Shown here: one piece after another, positions 33,364 through 45,171 of the stretch
How positions within the stretch are numbered: the first letter of the stretch is position 1
How the letters are laid out: the number at the start of each line of letters is the position of its first letter
NCBI GenBank assembly: GCA_016858145.1
Contig: JAEHOE010000152.1
Span: forward strand, 62,001 to 126,000
Direction of reading: 5' to 3'
DNA: 64,000 bases
Origin: Edaphochlamys debaryana
Taxonomy: Eukaryota > Chlorophyta > Chlorophyceae > Chlamydomonadales
Notes under the pieces: model-generated
Seen by the model: the letters and a program-made list of their open reading frames with translations, nothing else
The model's database searches: none
What the model was told of the DNA's origin: nothing
Program-made: the position numbers and the translations under genes

Positions 33364-36300
33364 TTAAAAGCCCGCCAGGCGCTTGGCCGCCGCAGCAGCC
33401 ACCGTGCTTGACTTGGGCATGGGCAGCAGCTCGTCGTCCTTCTGGGGCTTGGGCTTGCCGCGGGCTGGGGGCAGCAGGAGGGGAGCGAGAAGGGGGAGGG
33501 CAGGAAGGAAAGGGATCAGGAAGAATGAGGAAGAAGAAGTTGGGCGTGGGGCTAGCGGGGCAGATATGCTGTGCAGTGGGAAGCGACGGAGCAGACGGGC
33601 GTTTGGTGAGCGGGGCGTTCTCGGCCCGCCCCAGCCCCAGTGCGGAAGCAACTTAGGAACCGGCATCCCAGCATCCCAGCCTCAGACCCTCGCCGCACTG
33701 CGGCAGCCCATGCCGCTCCGGTCCCCCACCACCCAGTGCTGCTGCCCGCGCGCAATTCCGCGCCGCACGCTCCGGGACCCACCCCTGGCCGCCCGCCGCC
33801 CCGCGTCCGCGCCTATCCGCGCTCGGCCTCACTTCTTCTTAAGCACTACATGGCAGCGGGGGCGAGGGTAGGGCGAGGCGCGGTGGGGTGGGGTTGCGCG
33901 GGGAACGGCGAGCCCTGCCCATAGCACACCGGGCGTGCCGGCCCTCCTGAGGCTTGCCCCTCGCGCGACCGTTTCCGCCCGCGCAGTCAGCCCCGCCTGT
34001 CCCCCGTCCCCCCACCCTCCTTTACCCGTCAGCTCCTCTCCCCCATGCATCCCCGCCTTGCCATGACCCACCTCTTTACCCCACTCCCATACCCGTATTC
34101 CCCGCTGCACCTCCCCCCACCCAGGGCACCCCGACCTCCTGGCAACGCCCACTCACCCGCAGCCCCTCAGCCCCTCACCCTCCTCACGCGCCTATGATTC
34201 CTCGGCTTCCGCAATCAGCCCTTGCCCCCCCCCCCACACCCCTTTCCGCACGCACCCATGTTCCGCAGCTGGCTGTTCTTGTTGACGTCGTCGATGCGGC
34301 CCTTGGTGGCCTCCGCCTTGGTGTCAAGGCCGTCCAGCTGCCGGTTCTGGGTCGTCAGCTCGTCAGTCATCTCCTGATGAGGGGAAGGAGGGGGGAGGAG
34401 GGGGGAGGAGGGGGGAGGAGGGGGGAGGACGGGGGAGGAGGGGGGGAGGAGGGGGGAGGAGGGGGGAGGAGGGGGGAGGAGGGGGGAGGAGGGGGGAGGA
34501 GGTCAGGAAGGAGGCGGGCAAAGGGGGTGGCAGGAGGTTGAGAAGGGACCCTGACGCTTAGGCAGACGGACGCGCCCGACCCAACAGCCACTGCGAAGTG
34601 CGTATAACGGTCGAGCGGTCACCCTGGCGACCAGCGCAAACCCACGGCTACCGAGCGCCCCTACCCAGCCGCCGCCGCCGTCCCCCGCCGCGCCCCCGCA
34701 CCTTGGCCCCCGCCAGCAGCCCCTCCAGCCCCGCCTGGATCTGGTCGATCATGGCGTTCTGCTTGCGCGTCTCCTCGTGCATGCCCATCTCGGCGGCACC
34801 TGGGGGGGAAGGAGGGGGCACGGGGGGGGGGGCGGCCGGAGCGGGGCTTACCATGGGGAGGGAGGGGTGTTGGAAATGAGTGGAGATGGGGAGGGCTGAC
34901 CATTGAGTGGGGCCAACGCAGAAAGTATTTGATGGCTGCTTGCCTGCCGTACAGCCTTCAAGTTGACGCCGCCCGCGCCGCACCTGCCCCCCCGTCCACA
35001 CGGCGACGCGATCCCCCTCAGCTGCACCTCCCGTCTCCACACTCCGCGCCACCCCACCCCACCCCACACCCCTCCACTCACGGTGCTCCTCCGGCAGCTG
35101 GATGTCCGGGTCCCCGAGCCGCGAGGGGCCGGCGCCCTTGCCGCCCGCCGTGCCGCCCTTGCCTCCGGCGCCCGCTGCCCCCGCTCCCCCCTTGCCCGCC
35201 CCGGGAACGCCCTTGGCCACCTGCGTCTTGCCCCTGCGGAGCGGCGGGGGGGGGAGGGAACAGTCACACAGGCCGCCCCTGATGAGTCCCGGCTCAACCC
35301 GTCCTGGGGCCCCGCCAGGCCCGAACCGCGGCACCCAGCCCGGGCCCCCAGGCCCAGCCCAGGCCCAGCCCGGGCCCAGCCGCTCACTTGGCCACCCGCC
35401 GCTCCCAGTCCCGCTTGCGCGCCTCCTCCGGGTCCGCCCCCGTGCAGCTGTCGCACATCCAGCAGCAGCAGCAGCGCCGCATGTAGCTCAGCAGCTTCTC
35501 GGCGTACGTCAGCTCCTCGTTCATCTGTACGGCAGCAGCGAGCGGGGGCGGGGGTGGTGAGAGGGGGTGGGAGTGGGAGGGGCGTGGTTGAGGTGGGACG
35601 GGTTTGCGCGGGGCAACGGTGCCAGGGATGAGGGCAGGGTGAGTGGGGTGGGGGTGGGGGTCGGTGTGGAGTCCCAGGGGGCCAGCGCGAGGAATGTGCG
35701 AGCCATGGCAGCAACTGCGTGGTCGCGGTGCATGGGCCGGGGTGGAGCCTGTATGCGCGAAGGACCGGCTGTCCCCCCCCAGGCACCCCTGTCGCCCGCA
35801 CACCGCCGCACGTATCCCCCGCCCCCGCCCGCGCCCCCTTTCCCCCCTCCGAACCCCCACCTGGTCCATGCCCCGGGAGATGTCGTACATCTTTTTGTTC
35901 TGCTCGGCCAGCTGCCCCATGGTGTCCCGCTGCACCTGTTGGGCCTCCTCCACCACCTGAGGGGGGGAGGCAGACAGGCAGTCGGGGGTAGGGGGGATGG
36001 GGCAGGGGGGTTGAAGGCAGGGTTAGGGGTTAGGGGCGAGGCTGGGGGCGGGGGAACAAAGGCACGCGAAGGTGGTCCCTTGCTTGGAGGTGGAACAGGC
36101 CGCGATATGGCAACGATGGCAGGCTGAACCACGGACGCCTGCTTAGGGCACGGGCTGTACCGCAGCGCACGCCCACCCCGCCCTGCGACGCTTGCTCTTG
36201 GCCCCACCTGGCCCCACCCCTGGACAGCTGGACTCCCTGGACTCCCCGCCCCCTCTCTTCCGCTTTCTGACCTTGAGCGCCCGCGCCGCCGTGGCAGTGG

Positions 36301-36490
36301 TGTCCTTGTGCGTTCGTACGGCTGTGTTGACCAGCTGTTGCACGGACTGTTGGTCCAGCGGTGTGGCGGCGTTGGGGTCGATGACCACCTCATCCTTGCC
36401 CGCAAACAGCTCGTTGCGGGCCTCCTCCTCGTCACGCCGCCTCTGCGCCGCCTTCTCTGCGCCCGTGGGCGCTGGCGGCTTTTTACTCAT
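33364..36490 (-). CDS. SNAP-25-like Qb+Qc SNARE
   Basis: It provides two of the four helices of a SNARE complex and so drives vesicle fusion, probably at the plasma membrane. Seven exons join: 36490-36272, 35956-35861, 35524-35388, 35233-35082, 34799-34702, 34373-34256 and 33464-33364. They total 921 nt, 306 residues. The Qb helix includes MGQLAEQNKKMYDISRGMDQ with the central-layer glutamine at about residue 92. It runs into NEELTYAEKLLSYM and a cysteine cluster at 123-126, 129 and 132, matching the palmitoylated linker of animal SNAP-25. The Qc helix includes EMTDELTTQNRQLDGLDTKA and GRIDDVNKNSQLRN with its glutamine at about 243. Between them lies a Gly/Lys/Ala-rich linker. There is no transmembrane segment, so membrane attachment should be by S-acylation. 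Confidence 0.92.
34378..34501. repeat. G-rich tandem repeat in a SNARE intron
   Basis: About twelve copies of a GGAGGAGGGG-type unit of 10-11 bp fill the first 125 bp upstream (plus coordinates) of the exon at 34373-34256. On the transcribed minus strand it is a C/T-rich tract leading into the acceptor. Confidence 0.85.
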
Positions 36491-36984
36491 GAGATAGGCG
36501 AGTCTGACAACGGGTGTGGGGTGGGTTTGCTACCCGCGGCCGGGCGTGGACGAGGGGGCCCACGCCCCACGGGCCCGCTGTAGCTGCGACGGGCTGGGGA
36601 CCTCGCCTTCACCGGTTTGGGGCCCCAGGCGGGATGGTGTTGGTGTAAGATGAACGTGTGTTCTGATAAGCTCGAGCGTCGCGAGCGAGGCAGGTGAACG
36701 TGAGCGGAGGAAAAATGAGCGATTCCTCGGGAGAGCTCTTGGCTGGCCCGTGTGCGCTCAAGTGTGGGGGGTGATGGGGGTGGCTTTTGCAAGTGACAAT
36801 TAGGGCGTTTGCTCCTCTATCGTGGGCTGGGCGCATTGGGGAGCCGGGCCCCGATGCAGGCCCACGCACCTTCGTGCATGGCGTTCCTCCTGCCTATTAC
36901 ATGCTCCATAGCATACTCTAGAGCGGGCTGTGTTGACGTTAGTTGGCCGCAGGCCGGCACCCGCGGACACACCGATTGCCCACG
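36491..36984. promoter_or_regulatory. Divergent promoter region, SNARE and C1-FDX
   Basis: Start codons of the minus-strand SNARE and the plus-strand C1-FDX-like gene lie 494 bp apart. Both promoters must be here. I recognised no defined element. Confidence 0.4.
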
Positions 36985-37575
36985 ATGGCGCTGCGGGCGC
37001 TAGGCCGCCAGCTGCGGAGCCTGAACCTCGCACCGGTGGTGCAGACTAGCCGCTTTTTCGGCGCCAGCGCGCACCATGAGGAGGAGCACGAGGAGGAGCA
37101 CGGTCCTGCCCAGACCCCCACCGTCTTTGACAAGCTGGTGGAGGTGACCGTGGTGGACATGAACGGTGTCCTCCACAAGGTCCGCGGCATCGCCGGGCAG
37201 ACCCTGTCCCAGGCGCTCGTGGAGTATGGCTTCCCGGAGACCTATTTCTTCCCCAACATGGGCTTCTACACGCAACACATCGTGGACGCCCACGTGTTTG
37301 TGCCCAAGGAGTACTGGCCTAAAATGCCAAACATCGACCCGGACAGCGACGAGGGGTTCGCGGTGAAGCGGATGTTCCGCGACATCGTGCAGGACTTCCA
37401 GCGTGACACCTCCTACTTCGCCTCGTACATCACGCTGGGGCCGGAGTTCAACGGCATGACGGTGGGGATTGGCCCCATCAAGCCGTGGTGCCTGCACACG
37501 GAGTGGGCGTTCGCGGGGGTGCACGACAGCAAGGCCAAGCAGTTCGACAAGCCCACGGTGGAGATCTGGGGGTAG
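36985..37575 (+). CDS. Mitochondrial complex I ferredoxin-like subunit (C1-FDX type)
   Basis: This is a single-exon gene of 196 residues. An N-terminal basic, Ser-bearing stretch (MALRALGRQLRSLNLAP) fits a mitochondrial presequence, followed by a His/Glu-rich linker. The core begins like a 2Fe-2S ferredoxin (VEVTVVDMNGVLHKVRGIAG, then LSQALVEYG), but the usual cluster-ligand cysteines are absent; the only core cysteine I see is in KPWCLHT near the C-terminus. The remainder, with HVFVPKEYWPKMP, FAVKRMFRDIVQDFQRDTSY and PEFNGMTVGIGPIKPW, resembles as remembered the plant and algal complex I subunit C1-FDX, which bridges the carbonic-anhydrase domain and membrane arm. The role would be structural, with no electron transfer. 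It is the only recognised gene here without introns. Confidence 0.75.
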   Translation: MALRALGRQLRSLNLAPVVQTSRFFGASAHHEEEHEEEHGPAQTPTVFDKLVEVTVVDMNGVLHKVRGIAGQTLSQALVEYGFPETYFFPNMGFYTQHIVDAHVFVPKEYWPKMPNIDPDSDEGFAVKRMFRDIVQDFQRDTSYFASYITLGPEFNGMTVGIGPIKPWCLHTEWAFAGVHDSKAKQFDKPTVEIWG

Positions 37576-39013
37576 CGCGCGCTGTTGGACGAGGGGGGCT
37601 TCTTGCGTGGAGTAGGAGGCTTGGAGCACGAGGGAGCGGGAAGGGCGGACGGCTGGAGGTTGAGGAGGCTGCAGGTGGGAGCAGCATGTTGGGGCTTGGG
37701 GCCGGGACGGGCCAAGGCCAGGACTTGGCCAGCCCCTCCCAGCAACGGGTTAGCTTGACTTTTGTTTCAGTACAACAGGGGCATGCAGGATCGAAACAAT
37801 ATTGCAGTGCGGCTTTGGGTAATAGCCAGTGGAGGTGACTGACGGTCGCAGTGGCGGAGCAGGGGCATGCCGCAATCGGGTCCAAGGGACACGAGTAGGT
37901 TTGGACGGTAGTACTAGGCAAACAATATGGGAGGAGGGCCAGGCGGAACGGCGTGGTGTATGGCCGGTCTTCTGTCGGGTAGAAACGGGTCGGGTAGAAA
38001 CGGGGCGGTGATGTAAACACCAAAGTGCTGCAAGGCCTTTGAGCTTGTGATGGGGTTTGCCGCCGTATTGGCCCTGCGCCCCGGCTTGCGTAGGCCCATG
38101 GCTCTGGCCAGGAGCTGGAGGGACCCTAGCTGAGGCAGCAGTCCAGCTCAGCAGGCCCGCGGGCGGCCAGGTGGTTGCCCGGGCAGGGCCTGGTTGTTCA
38201 GCCCTGTGATCGCGCAGACCTCGACATAACAGGCCGAAGTCTACCCAGCCGTCGAGCATACCCGCTATGGCTTGTCAGCACGAAGAGGTGGGTTCAGCTG
38301 CTCGAAACAGGCAAGGCCATAGGTGGGAAATTTCGGTGCGGGCTCCAATGCAAGAGCCGGAGCACCTGGAGGCGTTGGAGCAAGAGAAGGGGGGCCCCAC
38401 AGAGTCCCAGGTGACAGGGGAGCTGTGCGGGTTGATGTCGGTCGACCAACATGCGAATAACGGGAACCAGCGGCACTGGGTTCCCAGGAGGGACAGAGAG
38501 AGAGATTAGGCTGATGGGGGTGGGGGTTCTCGGGGGTTGGCATCAGAGTCAATGCAATGCACAGCTTTGCAGACCTGCCCCGCCTCTCTCCAGCCTGCAC
38601 CAGGGCACCAGGCGACCCGGGTTGGGCCGATAAGTCGGAGGCAGCAAGGGCCTCTCAAGGGCCTCCTCAGGACAGGGAAAAGGGCTGAGCCCCAAACCCC
38701 ACGAGGCCGGGCAGCACTGGGGCCGCGCAATCAAGCACCTGGCACGTTTTGGTGAACAGAAGTAGAGTTTGCGGCTAGCAGCGGAGCAGGTAGAGTGTCT
38801 GGTCTAGACTGGGCCAGCTGCCTTGATGGCCTGATGCCGGTTGAGTTTGCGTTGGGTCAATAAGTTTCCCTGCTCTTAATCACAAGCGATAGGGATATGG
38901 AAACGAAAGCTGGTGGCATCGCGGGCAAGGCGTGAATCGCAGGTTCTTGCGTGACGCAGGCACACACAGACGGACGGACGGACGGACGGACACCGACACG
39001 GGGTAATCCTGGA

Positions 39014-39071
39014 GGGCTGAGCCCCCCGGCTGGCGCTCCGCGCCATGCGCTACACGCCGGGGGCTCAGCCC
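39014..39071. repeat. Long perfect-arm hairpin
   Basis: The arms GGGCTGAGCCCCCCGGC (39014-39030) and GCCGGGGGCTCAGCCC (39056-39071) pair with a single-base bulge around a 25-nt loop. It could be a snapback element end, or fold as RNA. Confidence 0.7.
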
Positions 39072-40279
39072 AAAAACACGGCCAGCAAAGCAGTCCCAGG
39101 GTCCCAGCCGAATGGAGGGGGAATGAGAAATGGGGGAAGGGGAAACGGGGACGAGGTTCCGCGAAAAGCAAGGCCAGCAAAGTGCAATCCTGGCCGACAA
39201 CAAGGGCGAGGCACTATCCGCAACTCTGCTCTTGCGAGCAGTGAAGCAGCGACCATGCGGCCAGCTGGCCGGAGCCCAGGCAGGTGACTGTGGGGTGTTG
39301 TGAGCCGTGCAGCCTGGGCCGTGCGCACAACATGGGGTTCCCAAATGGAGGGGGGGCAGGTGCATGTGGTCGTGCTCACTCCAGCCTGGAGTCCAGGGAT
39401 TGCCCTCCGAGACTTACCCAGCTCTTAGAAGCGACAGGACCACATTGATGTGCGCGGACCAGCCGGCAGCTCGGCACCAGGGCTGCCACACGATTGCAGC
39501 CAGCGGGCACAGGCGGGCAAGCCCAGGGGTGCCCCTGGGCAAGCCGGTCTGAGCCAGTCTAGGGCCTCTTTCCTTGTGCCCCACCTTTCGGGAGTAGTTG
39601 TGGGGGTTCTTGGTGCCCAGTCCTCACTACCTTCGCACCACCACACGGACAAGACGGGGTGGCAGACAAGGGTGGCTGCCCCAAGGCAGGAAAACCCCTC
39701 TCCACCACCAGCCCGCACCACGGCACGCGGGCGCGCACCCGGCCATTAATCTGTTTGGACCCCGCACTTCACGAGGTGATGCGCTTGTCAGGCGTCTGAA
39801 CGCGTCGGCCTGGACATAGCCGGCTACGGAAACCTCCGTCCTCGTCATCCTGCAACACCGTCCCCTCCCCTCCGCGGCGGAGATCGAGGGCTGAGCTCTC
39901 CTCCACTCGTGGGTGCGGCAAGTCGGGTTCGTCTTAGGTGCGGTTCTCGCAGGACTGGCTGCCGAGACCAGAGACCGGGGGCTTGCTGCCGTCGGCGCAT
40001 GTAGGGAAGTGTGGCGTGGTGAGTGAGTGCGTCAAGAGCAGACGAGCAACGCAGCGTGGGCACGGCCAAGTGAACCTACGGTAATGCGTCGGGACCCGCA
40101 GCGCAGGAGGAATGGACGAGTCTCCGCTCCCGGACTGTTCATGACCGGTGCGCTCCCAACGTGCATGGCTCGGAGGAGCACAACCGTGTGGGAATGGAAG
40201 ATTGGAGGCAGCTCGTCGAGAGTTACAGAGCTGCGCATCGTACAATCGACGGTTGCCATCGCCGAAACTTATCCTACTA

Positions 40280-40410
40280 TACACGTGGCCGGCCCCGCAG
40301 AGGAACGGGGCGTGACACCGCCAGCAAATTGCTGCCGCGCGAACCACTTGCCCGTCGGGACGCTTGCACGCCACAGCCGTGCTTGCCTCTACCTATGCCG
40401 CGCGTAGACC
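40280..40410. repeat. Inverted dispersed repeat, copy 1
   Basis: This is the reverse complement of 46752-46850, with a core around GACGCTTGCACGCCA and GCTTGCCTCTACCTATG. On the minus strand the first copy reads ACKRPDGQVVRAAAICWRCH, so a transposon coding relic is possible. Confidence 0.6.
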
Positions 40411-41593
40411 CGGCCTTCGCAACGACCCCAAGCGCGGCTGAGAAGCCAACCAGCATCATGTCAACACAGGATTGGTGTGTGCCACGAAACATTGGTAGCA
40501 CAGTGAAGAGGCCACAACAAGAACGGGCATGGGAATGGGCCAGACAGCGAGGGACACATACTCGACCCGCTGCCCACCACCCCTACACACAACGAACCTG
40601 GGCGTCCACATCACAAGACACACGTACTACGTCCCAACCGGGGGTCAACACTGCCGCAAGATCCGCGTCCAGCCCACCTTAGGTCAAGGCAGACCGGATG
40701 CGGCGCCAAACTGAGTTGAGTTTCCTCTTCGAGACCGCCAATGAGCGACCCTTTCATGGCCACCCTCCAACCACCACCAAGCCGCGCGGCATGCGAAAGT
40801 CTGATGCCGCGGGCCAAAGATGTGCAACACGTAGAGTATAGAGAGCACGCGAGGAATCAGGGCGGCCGTTATTCGGCTTCGGCAACGCCCAGTACCTACT
40901 GCACGCCATCAGCAACCACCGTGCACCACGCTGCGACGGCCCTGCGCGTCCACAGCGCAACCATCCCCTGTGCCCCTGCCCCGTGCCCGGCCCTAGCAAA
41001 CGCCAGGCAACGCATATGCCGCTGAGCCCTGCCACCCCAAGGCGCCACTCTGCCAGCTCTATCCACCAAGCGCATAACTGATAACCATGCCTGTTCCTAC
41101 TTTTGTTCATTGAGGCTCCTGCGCTTACCTAGTGCTCCTACCCGCTATCACCCAAGTCAGGCTAAGGGCCGCCGACAGCGTACCCAGCGGCGCCAGCTTT
41201 AACAGCCACGTCAAACAGCACAAGCACCGTGCGAGAATGCTTCCCCCAATGTCTGCCCTGCCGCACATGCAAGGTAATCTGCCATCCTAGGGTCTAAACG
41301 TACATAGCGGGTATCAAAACATGGGATTCTTTACCGTAACCAGACGACAGGATGCGCGAGAGCTTCCAGCAATGCTACGTTGCCTCCACGGCAATAGTGG
41401 CCCCCCGGCCGGGGCCCCCACCGTGGAACGCCACTGCGCACCCCGACGTCCATGATCGGCACCCCACCGCCCCGTCCCGCAACTGAGCGCAGCCGACCAA
41501 AGTCCTCGGGCGCAATTCTTGCGTCATACCTAATCTTGGGTTGGTTGCTAACTGGCACGGCAACCATGCGTGGTGCGCGCCCCAAGAGACCGC

Positions 41594-44500
41594 CTAGAAA
41601 CGGGGGCACGACGCCGCCATGCCGCTCGTCAGGTCGGCAGTGGATTGCCGCCACCGACCCGACTCAAGCGCCGCCTCGATCTGCTCCCCAATGACCATCA
41701 TGAAGTGCTCCCACTCCTCCTCCGTCATGCCAGTGAAGCACGCACTCATGCGCTCGGGGCTGAACGCGGCCACGGGCGGCGGGTAGACCTGAGGGGCCAT
41801 GCGGCCGCGCTTCGGGCAGGTCATGGCACCCTTGCCAGCCGTCACGCGCTTGGCGGCCTGCTGGCTCTTGAGCTTGCGCCACAGGAACCCGTCGGTGACG
41901 TGGACCGAGCTGGCCATGGGGACCGGGCGCTCAATGGCCGCCACGCGCGCAAGCGCGGGGTCCGCCATGCCCCCAACAATGGGGATGCTGCTGCTGGGCG
42001 CCGGCACGCCCGCCGCCGGCATGCTCATGCCACCGTCCGAGAGGCTGGAGCACGGAGACGACTCGGGGCTCGACTCCGGCGCGTGGCCGCCAACGCTCAT
42101 GATGCCCGCGCCGCTCTGGCGGCGGCGAACGGGCACGCCGTTAATGGAGTCCACGTCCAGCTCAAACAGCAGGCCGTCCTCGCCCTCCTCCTTGATGCTC
42201 GAGATGGTGCCGCCGAGCCGGCGGTGCACCTGGCCCACCTCCTCGTTCATTACCGCCTCATCCAGCGTCAGCTCATCAGCCGCGCCTTCGGAGTCGCTCT
42301 CGCTCTCGTCATTGTAGCACTCGGCACACTGCGCCATCTCGTGCGCGTACTGCGGGAAACAAGGTCAAGGGTCCAATTGAAGCCTAGAGCGCATGCGGGC
42401 AAAAAGACGCCAGACAAGACAAACGCCAAACCCGTCAGATAAAAGTCCAGCCCTGCAATTCAGTTAACTCCTTACCTCGACGCACTGCCGGGCGTAGGCG
42501 CACATCCGCTCCAGCTCACTCGGCTCCTCGTCCGCGTCAACAAACGGACGGGTCATCACGCTCGCGATGTCAAACAGGGTCAGGCCCGCGGCAGCGCAGG
42601 TCTTCAGCAGTGTGGTGCAAACCTCCAGCACGCGCAGGCACTCCGGCCGGAGCATGGGGAGCTCCTGGTGCAGGATCCTCTTGTCCTCCTGCGAGGAAGG
42701 GGCAAAAGCAGAAGGCACATCAGTACCGTGCTCGCCGCGACAATGCCTTGCGCATGATGTGCGCAAACCCACGCAAGCCCAGTAGGACAGGCCTGGATGC
42801 CCAATCCGGCAGCCCTAGCGCAACCGCCGTGCACAACCCCCGCGGACAATGACCGCTCCTCACCTTGACGTTCAGCTGCTCAATGTACTGCAGCTCGTCC
42901 TCGCTGAACGGGAGCATCGTCTGCGGCCAGTGCAGCCACTCGAAGTACGGCGCCTCCAGCGTCTCCGGCAGGCAAAAGCCGTGGTCGATGGGGATAAGCT
43001 CATAGGGCGCGTCCGCGGCCACCATGCGGCTCCGCAGGTCCGCCGTCGACGCCGAGGCCGTCCGCGGCGTGCGCACCAGCATGTTGCCGGCGTGCCTGTC
43101 CGTGTTGAACAGGCGGAGGTCCAGGATGCCGATGCGGTGCACGTCGCGGACGCTGAAGCGGCCCGGACCCATCTCGCTCGTATCGCACTCGTGGTTCACG
43201 AACTCCTGCAGAGAGCCCAGCTTCATGGGCAACAGGCTGTCCGGCGAGGCCGGCACCGCCAGGCTGGCCGTGCTGGCCTCGCCGGCAATGGCCGGCGGCG
43301 GCGCGCCACCCGAGCTCGCCGGCGGCGTTATGGGCGCCACCGGCGATTCCTCCGTGCGCGACGCCTGATAGCAGAAGACCGGATGCCGCGCGCGCACCAG
43401 AACGCTGGTGGGCACGCGCGCCCAGCCGTCGTGGTCAAGAAGGTAAGCAGCCACCTCGCGGATGGCCGCCTCGCCCACACGGACGGTCGGCTTCCAGCCC
43501 GGGTCACCCAGCTGGCGGCCCACGTAGCCCTTGGGGTTGTTGGGCGCCAGCGGCTCCTCGTCGCAGGGCTTTAGAATAGCGGCCTTCTTGCCGGAGTCGT
43601 TGGTAAAGAAGTACGTCCCGCCCATGCCGTCCACCGCCTTCTCGGGCTCCTGGCAGGCGCGCAGGCCCCGGATGACCGACTTGACCAGGCGGCGGACGGC
43701 AGGCGAAGTGTGGGCGGTGCAGCAAATTTCAATCTTGCAATCACGGTTCAGTATGCTGTCGAGGTCCTCGGACTGCGAGGGGGAGGCAGGGCCGGAGGCG
43801 TCAGGGACACGAACTTCATTGGTGTGACCGCAGACAATCCTAAACGCTGCAAACCCATCAGCCCTACCAACATGCGCAAGCCTCACACGGCAGAAAGCCC
43901 GTATACCCACATGCGTCTTGGGACCGAGCACTCCGCTGCAGCCGCTGGTCTCGCTGAACTCCAGCAGCCCCTTCCAGCCAACCGGGCCCAGAGAGTTTGG
44001 GGCCACGTCAGTGGAGAGGGCGTTGACGAGGTTGGTCGGGACGGCGGACAGAGCCTTGTGCGTCGGCAGGCTGGACGCCAAGCTGACGGAGGCAGCGGCC
44101 TGCATGTGCGGAGGCACAGCGGGCCGCTGCAGCAGCAGCAGGCCAGACTGAACGCCGGACTTCTCCCACTCCGCAGACTGCGGCGGGACCGACGACAGCG
44201 TGGCAAGCTGCTGCTGCGGTGTTAGGAAAGAGCTGGAGCCGCTGCCTCCGGACGCCACCGCCGGGGCGGTGGGCGTCGCAGGGGGCGCGACCTGAGGCAG
44301 GTCGAAGCCCTCCTGGACACGGAAGCCGACGGTGATCGGGAAGGCGCTTGGGCGCTCGACGGCGACGTTCGACTGCAAACAACAACGAGGTGGAGCCACA
44401 CAATCTCAGTGCCTAAAAAGCTCAACGACACAGCAAAGCGTGCGGGCTGACCAGGCAAGCGCGCTTTTTCAGCTACAAGCAAAGCTTTGGTCTTTGAGCT

Positions 44501-44665
44501 TCAGGGCGAAGTAGGAAGGCAGCTGGAGCCTCGCTCGCAAACAGCCCTTGCTAGCAAATCCCCAGACCCAACAAGGGCTGGGCGCTCGGCCTCGCGGCGA
44601 GCACTCACCATTTCTGCTGTGGGGTGGAAGCGCAGGTGGCCGACGAGGAAGCGGCGAACCCGGAC
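41594..44665 (-). CDS. Phosphatidylinositol 4-kinase gamma (5' exon missing)
   Basis: Five exons join in phase: 44665-44609, 44372-43911, 43772-42864, 42688-42476 and 42349-41594. They total 2397 nt, about 798 codons, with the start codon unresolved further upstream. The kinase domain follows plant PI4K-gamma closely: GMGGTYFFTNDSGKKAAILK, PCDEEPLAPNNPKGYVG, VRVGEAAIREVAAYLLDH, then IGILDLRLFNTDRHAGNMLV with the catalytic DRH near 398-400, then IPIDHGFCLPETLE with the metal-binding D near 436, and FEWLHWPQTMLPFSEDEL. In plants some members of this family phosphorylate proteins rather than lipids. The N-terminal ubiquitin-like domains typical of land-plant members are not evident. The C-terminal 250 residues are a Ser-rich, acidic extension. 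The intron 43910-43773 has no stop in frame, so one long ORF spans it by chance. Confidence 0.9.
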
Positions 44666-45171
44666 CTGCAGGGCCAAGCAGTTGGGGACAGGACGCTTAG
44701 CATGTGCGGGGGGACGCGCGCTCCACGCGCGACGCTTGCGTGAGGCGGGGCCCAGATGGCGCATAGAATGCTGAGCTGAAGCCAACGCAGGCCCAGCCGG
44801 GCCTGACTGGCTGGGCCGCGTCAGTGCGCGCAGGCCAGACGTGAATGGAGAAACGCCCCCGCCTCCAAGCGCGCGCGTCGCCCTCCTGGCCGCCCTGGTG
44901 ACAAGGCCTTGGCAGCCCCTTTCCGTGGCGCGCACCGCTTGCGGGACGGAGCTGCTACCTCCCTGAGCAAGCCCCTACGTGGCCCAGCATTTGCCCCCCT
45001 TGCGCACCAGCAGAGCGAAGCGACGCGACGCGAAGCGCCCAGAACGCGAGAGTTCACGCAGCTTGAGCTCATGCAGGCATCCACGCGGGGGGTTGTCTCT
45101 GGGCTGTGCTTTGAGGAAAGCTCGACGAGTGAGGATGCGGAAGGATTGCGCTGGTCTCGCGAGCAAGCAGG
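44666..45171. other. 5' flank of the PI4K-gamma gene
   Basis: It should contain the missing first exon or exons and promoter of the kinase. Open minus-strand sequence continues to about 44935 but without a convincing ATG. Confidence 0.35.

Larger units (their letters stand above)
37576..41593. other. 4 kb intergenic with repeats
   Basis: It holds the 3' flank of C1-FDX, a (GGAC)n microsatellite (about 38970-38991), a strong hairpin (39014-39071), and a block at 40280-40410 that recurs inverted at 46752-46850. No convincing exon series is visible on either strand. Confidence 0.4.

Noticed and set aside
43773..43910. In-frame extension of PI4K-gamma between exons
   Set aside because: It has no stop, but GTGGGT and CTCGCAG borders, correct phase and lack of family similarity mark it as an intron.
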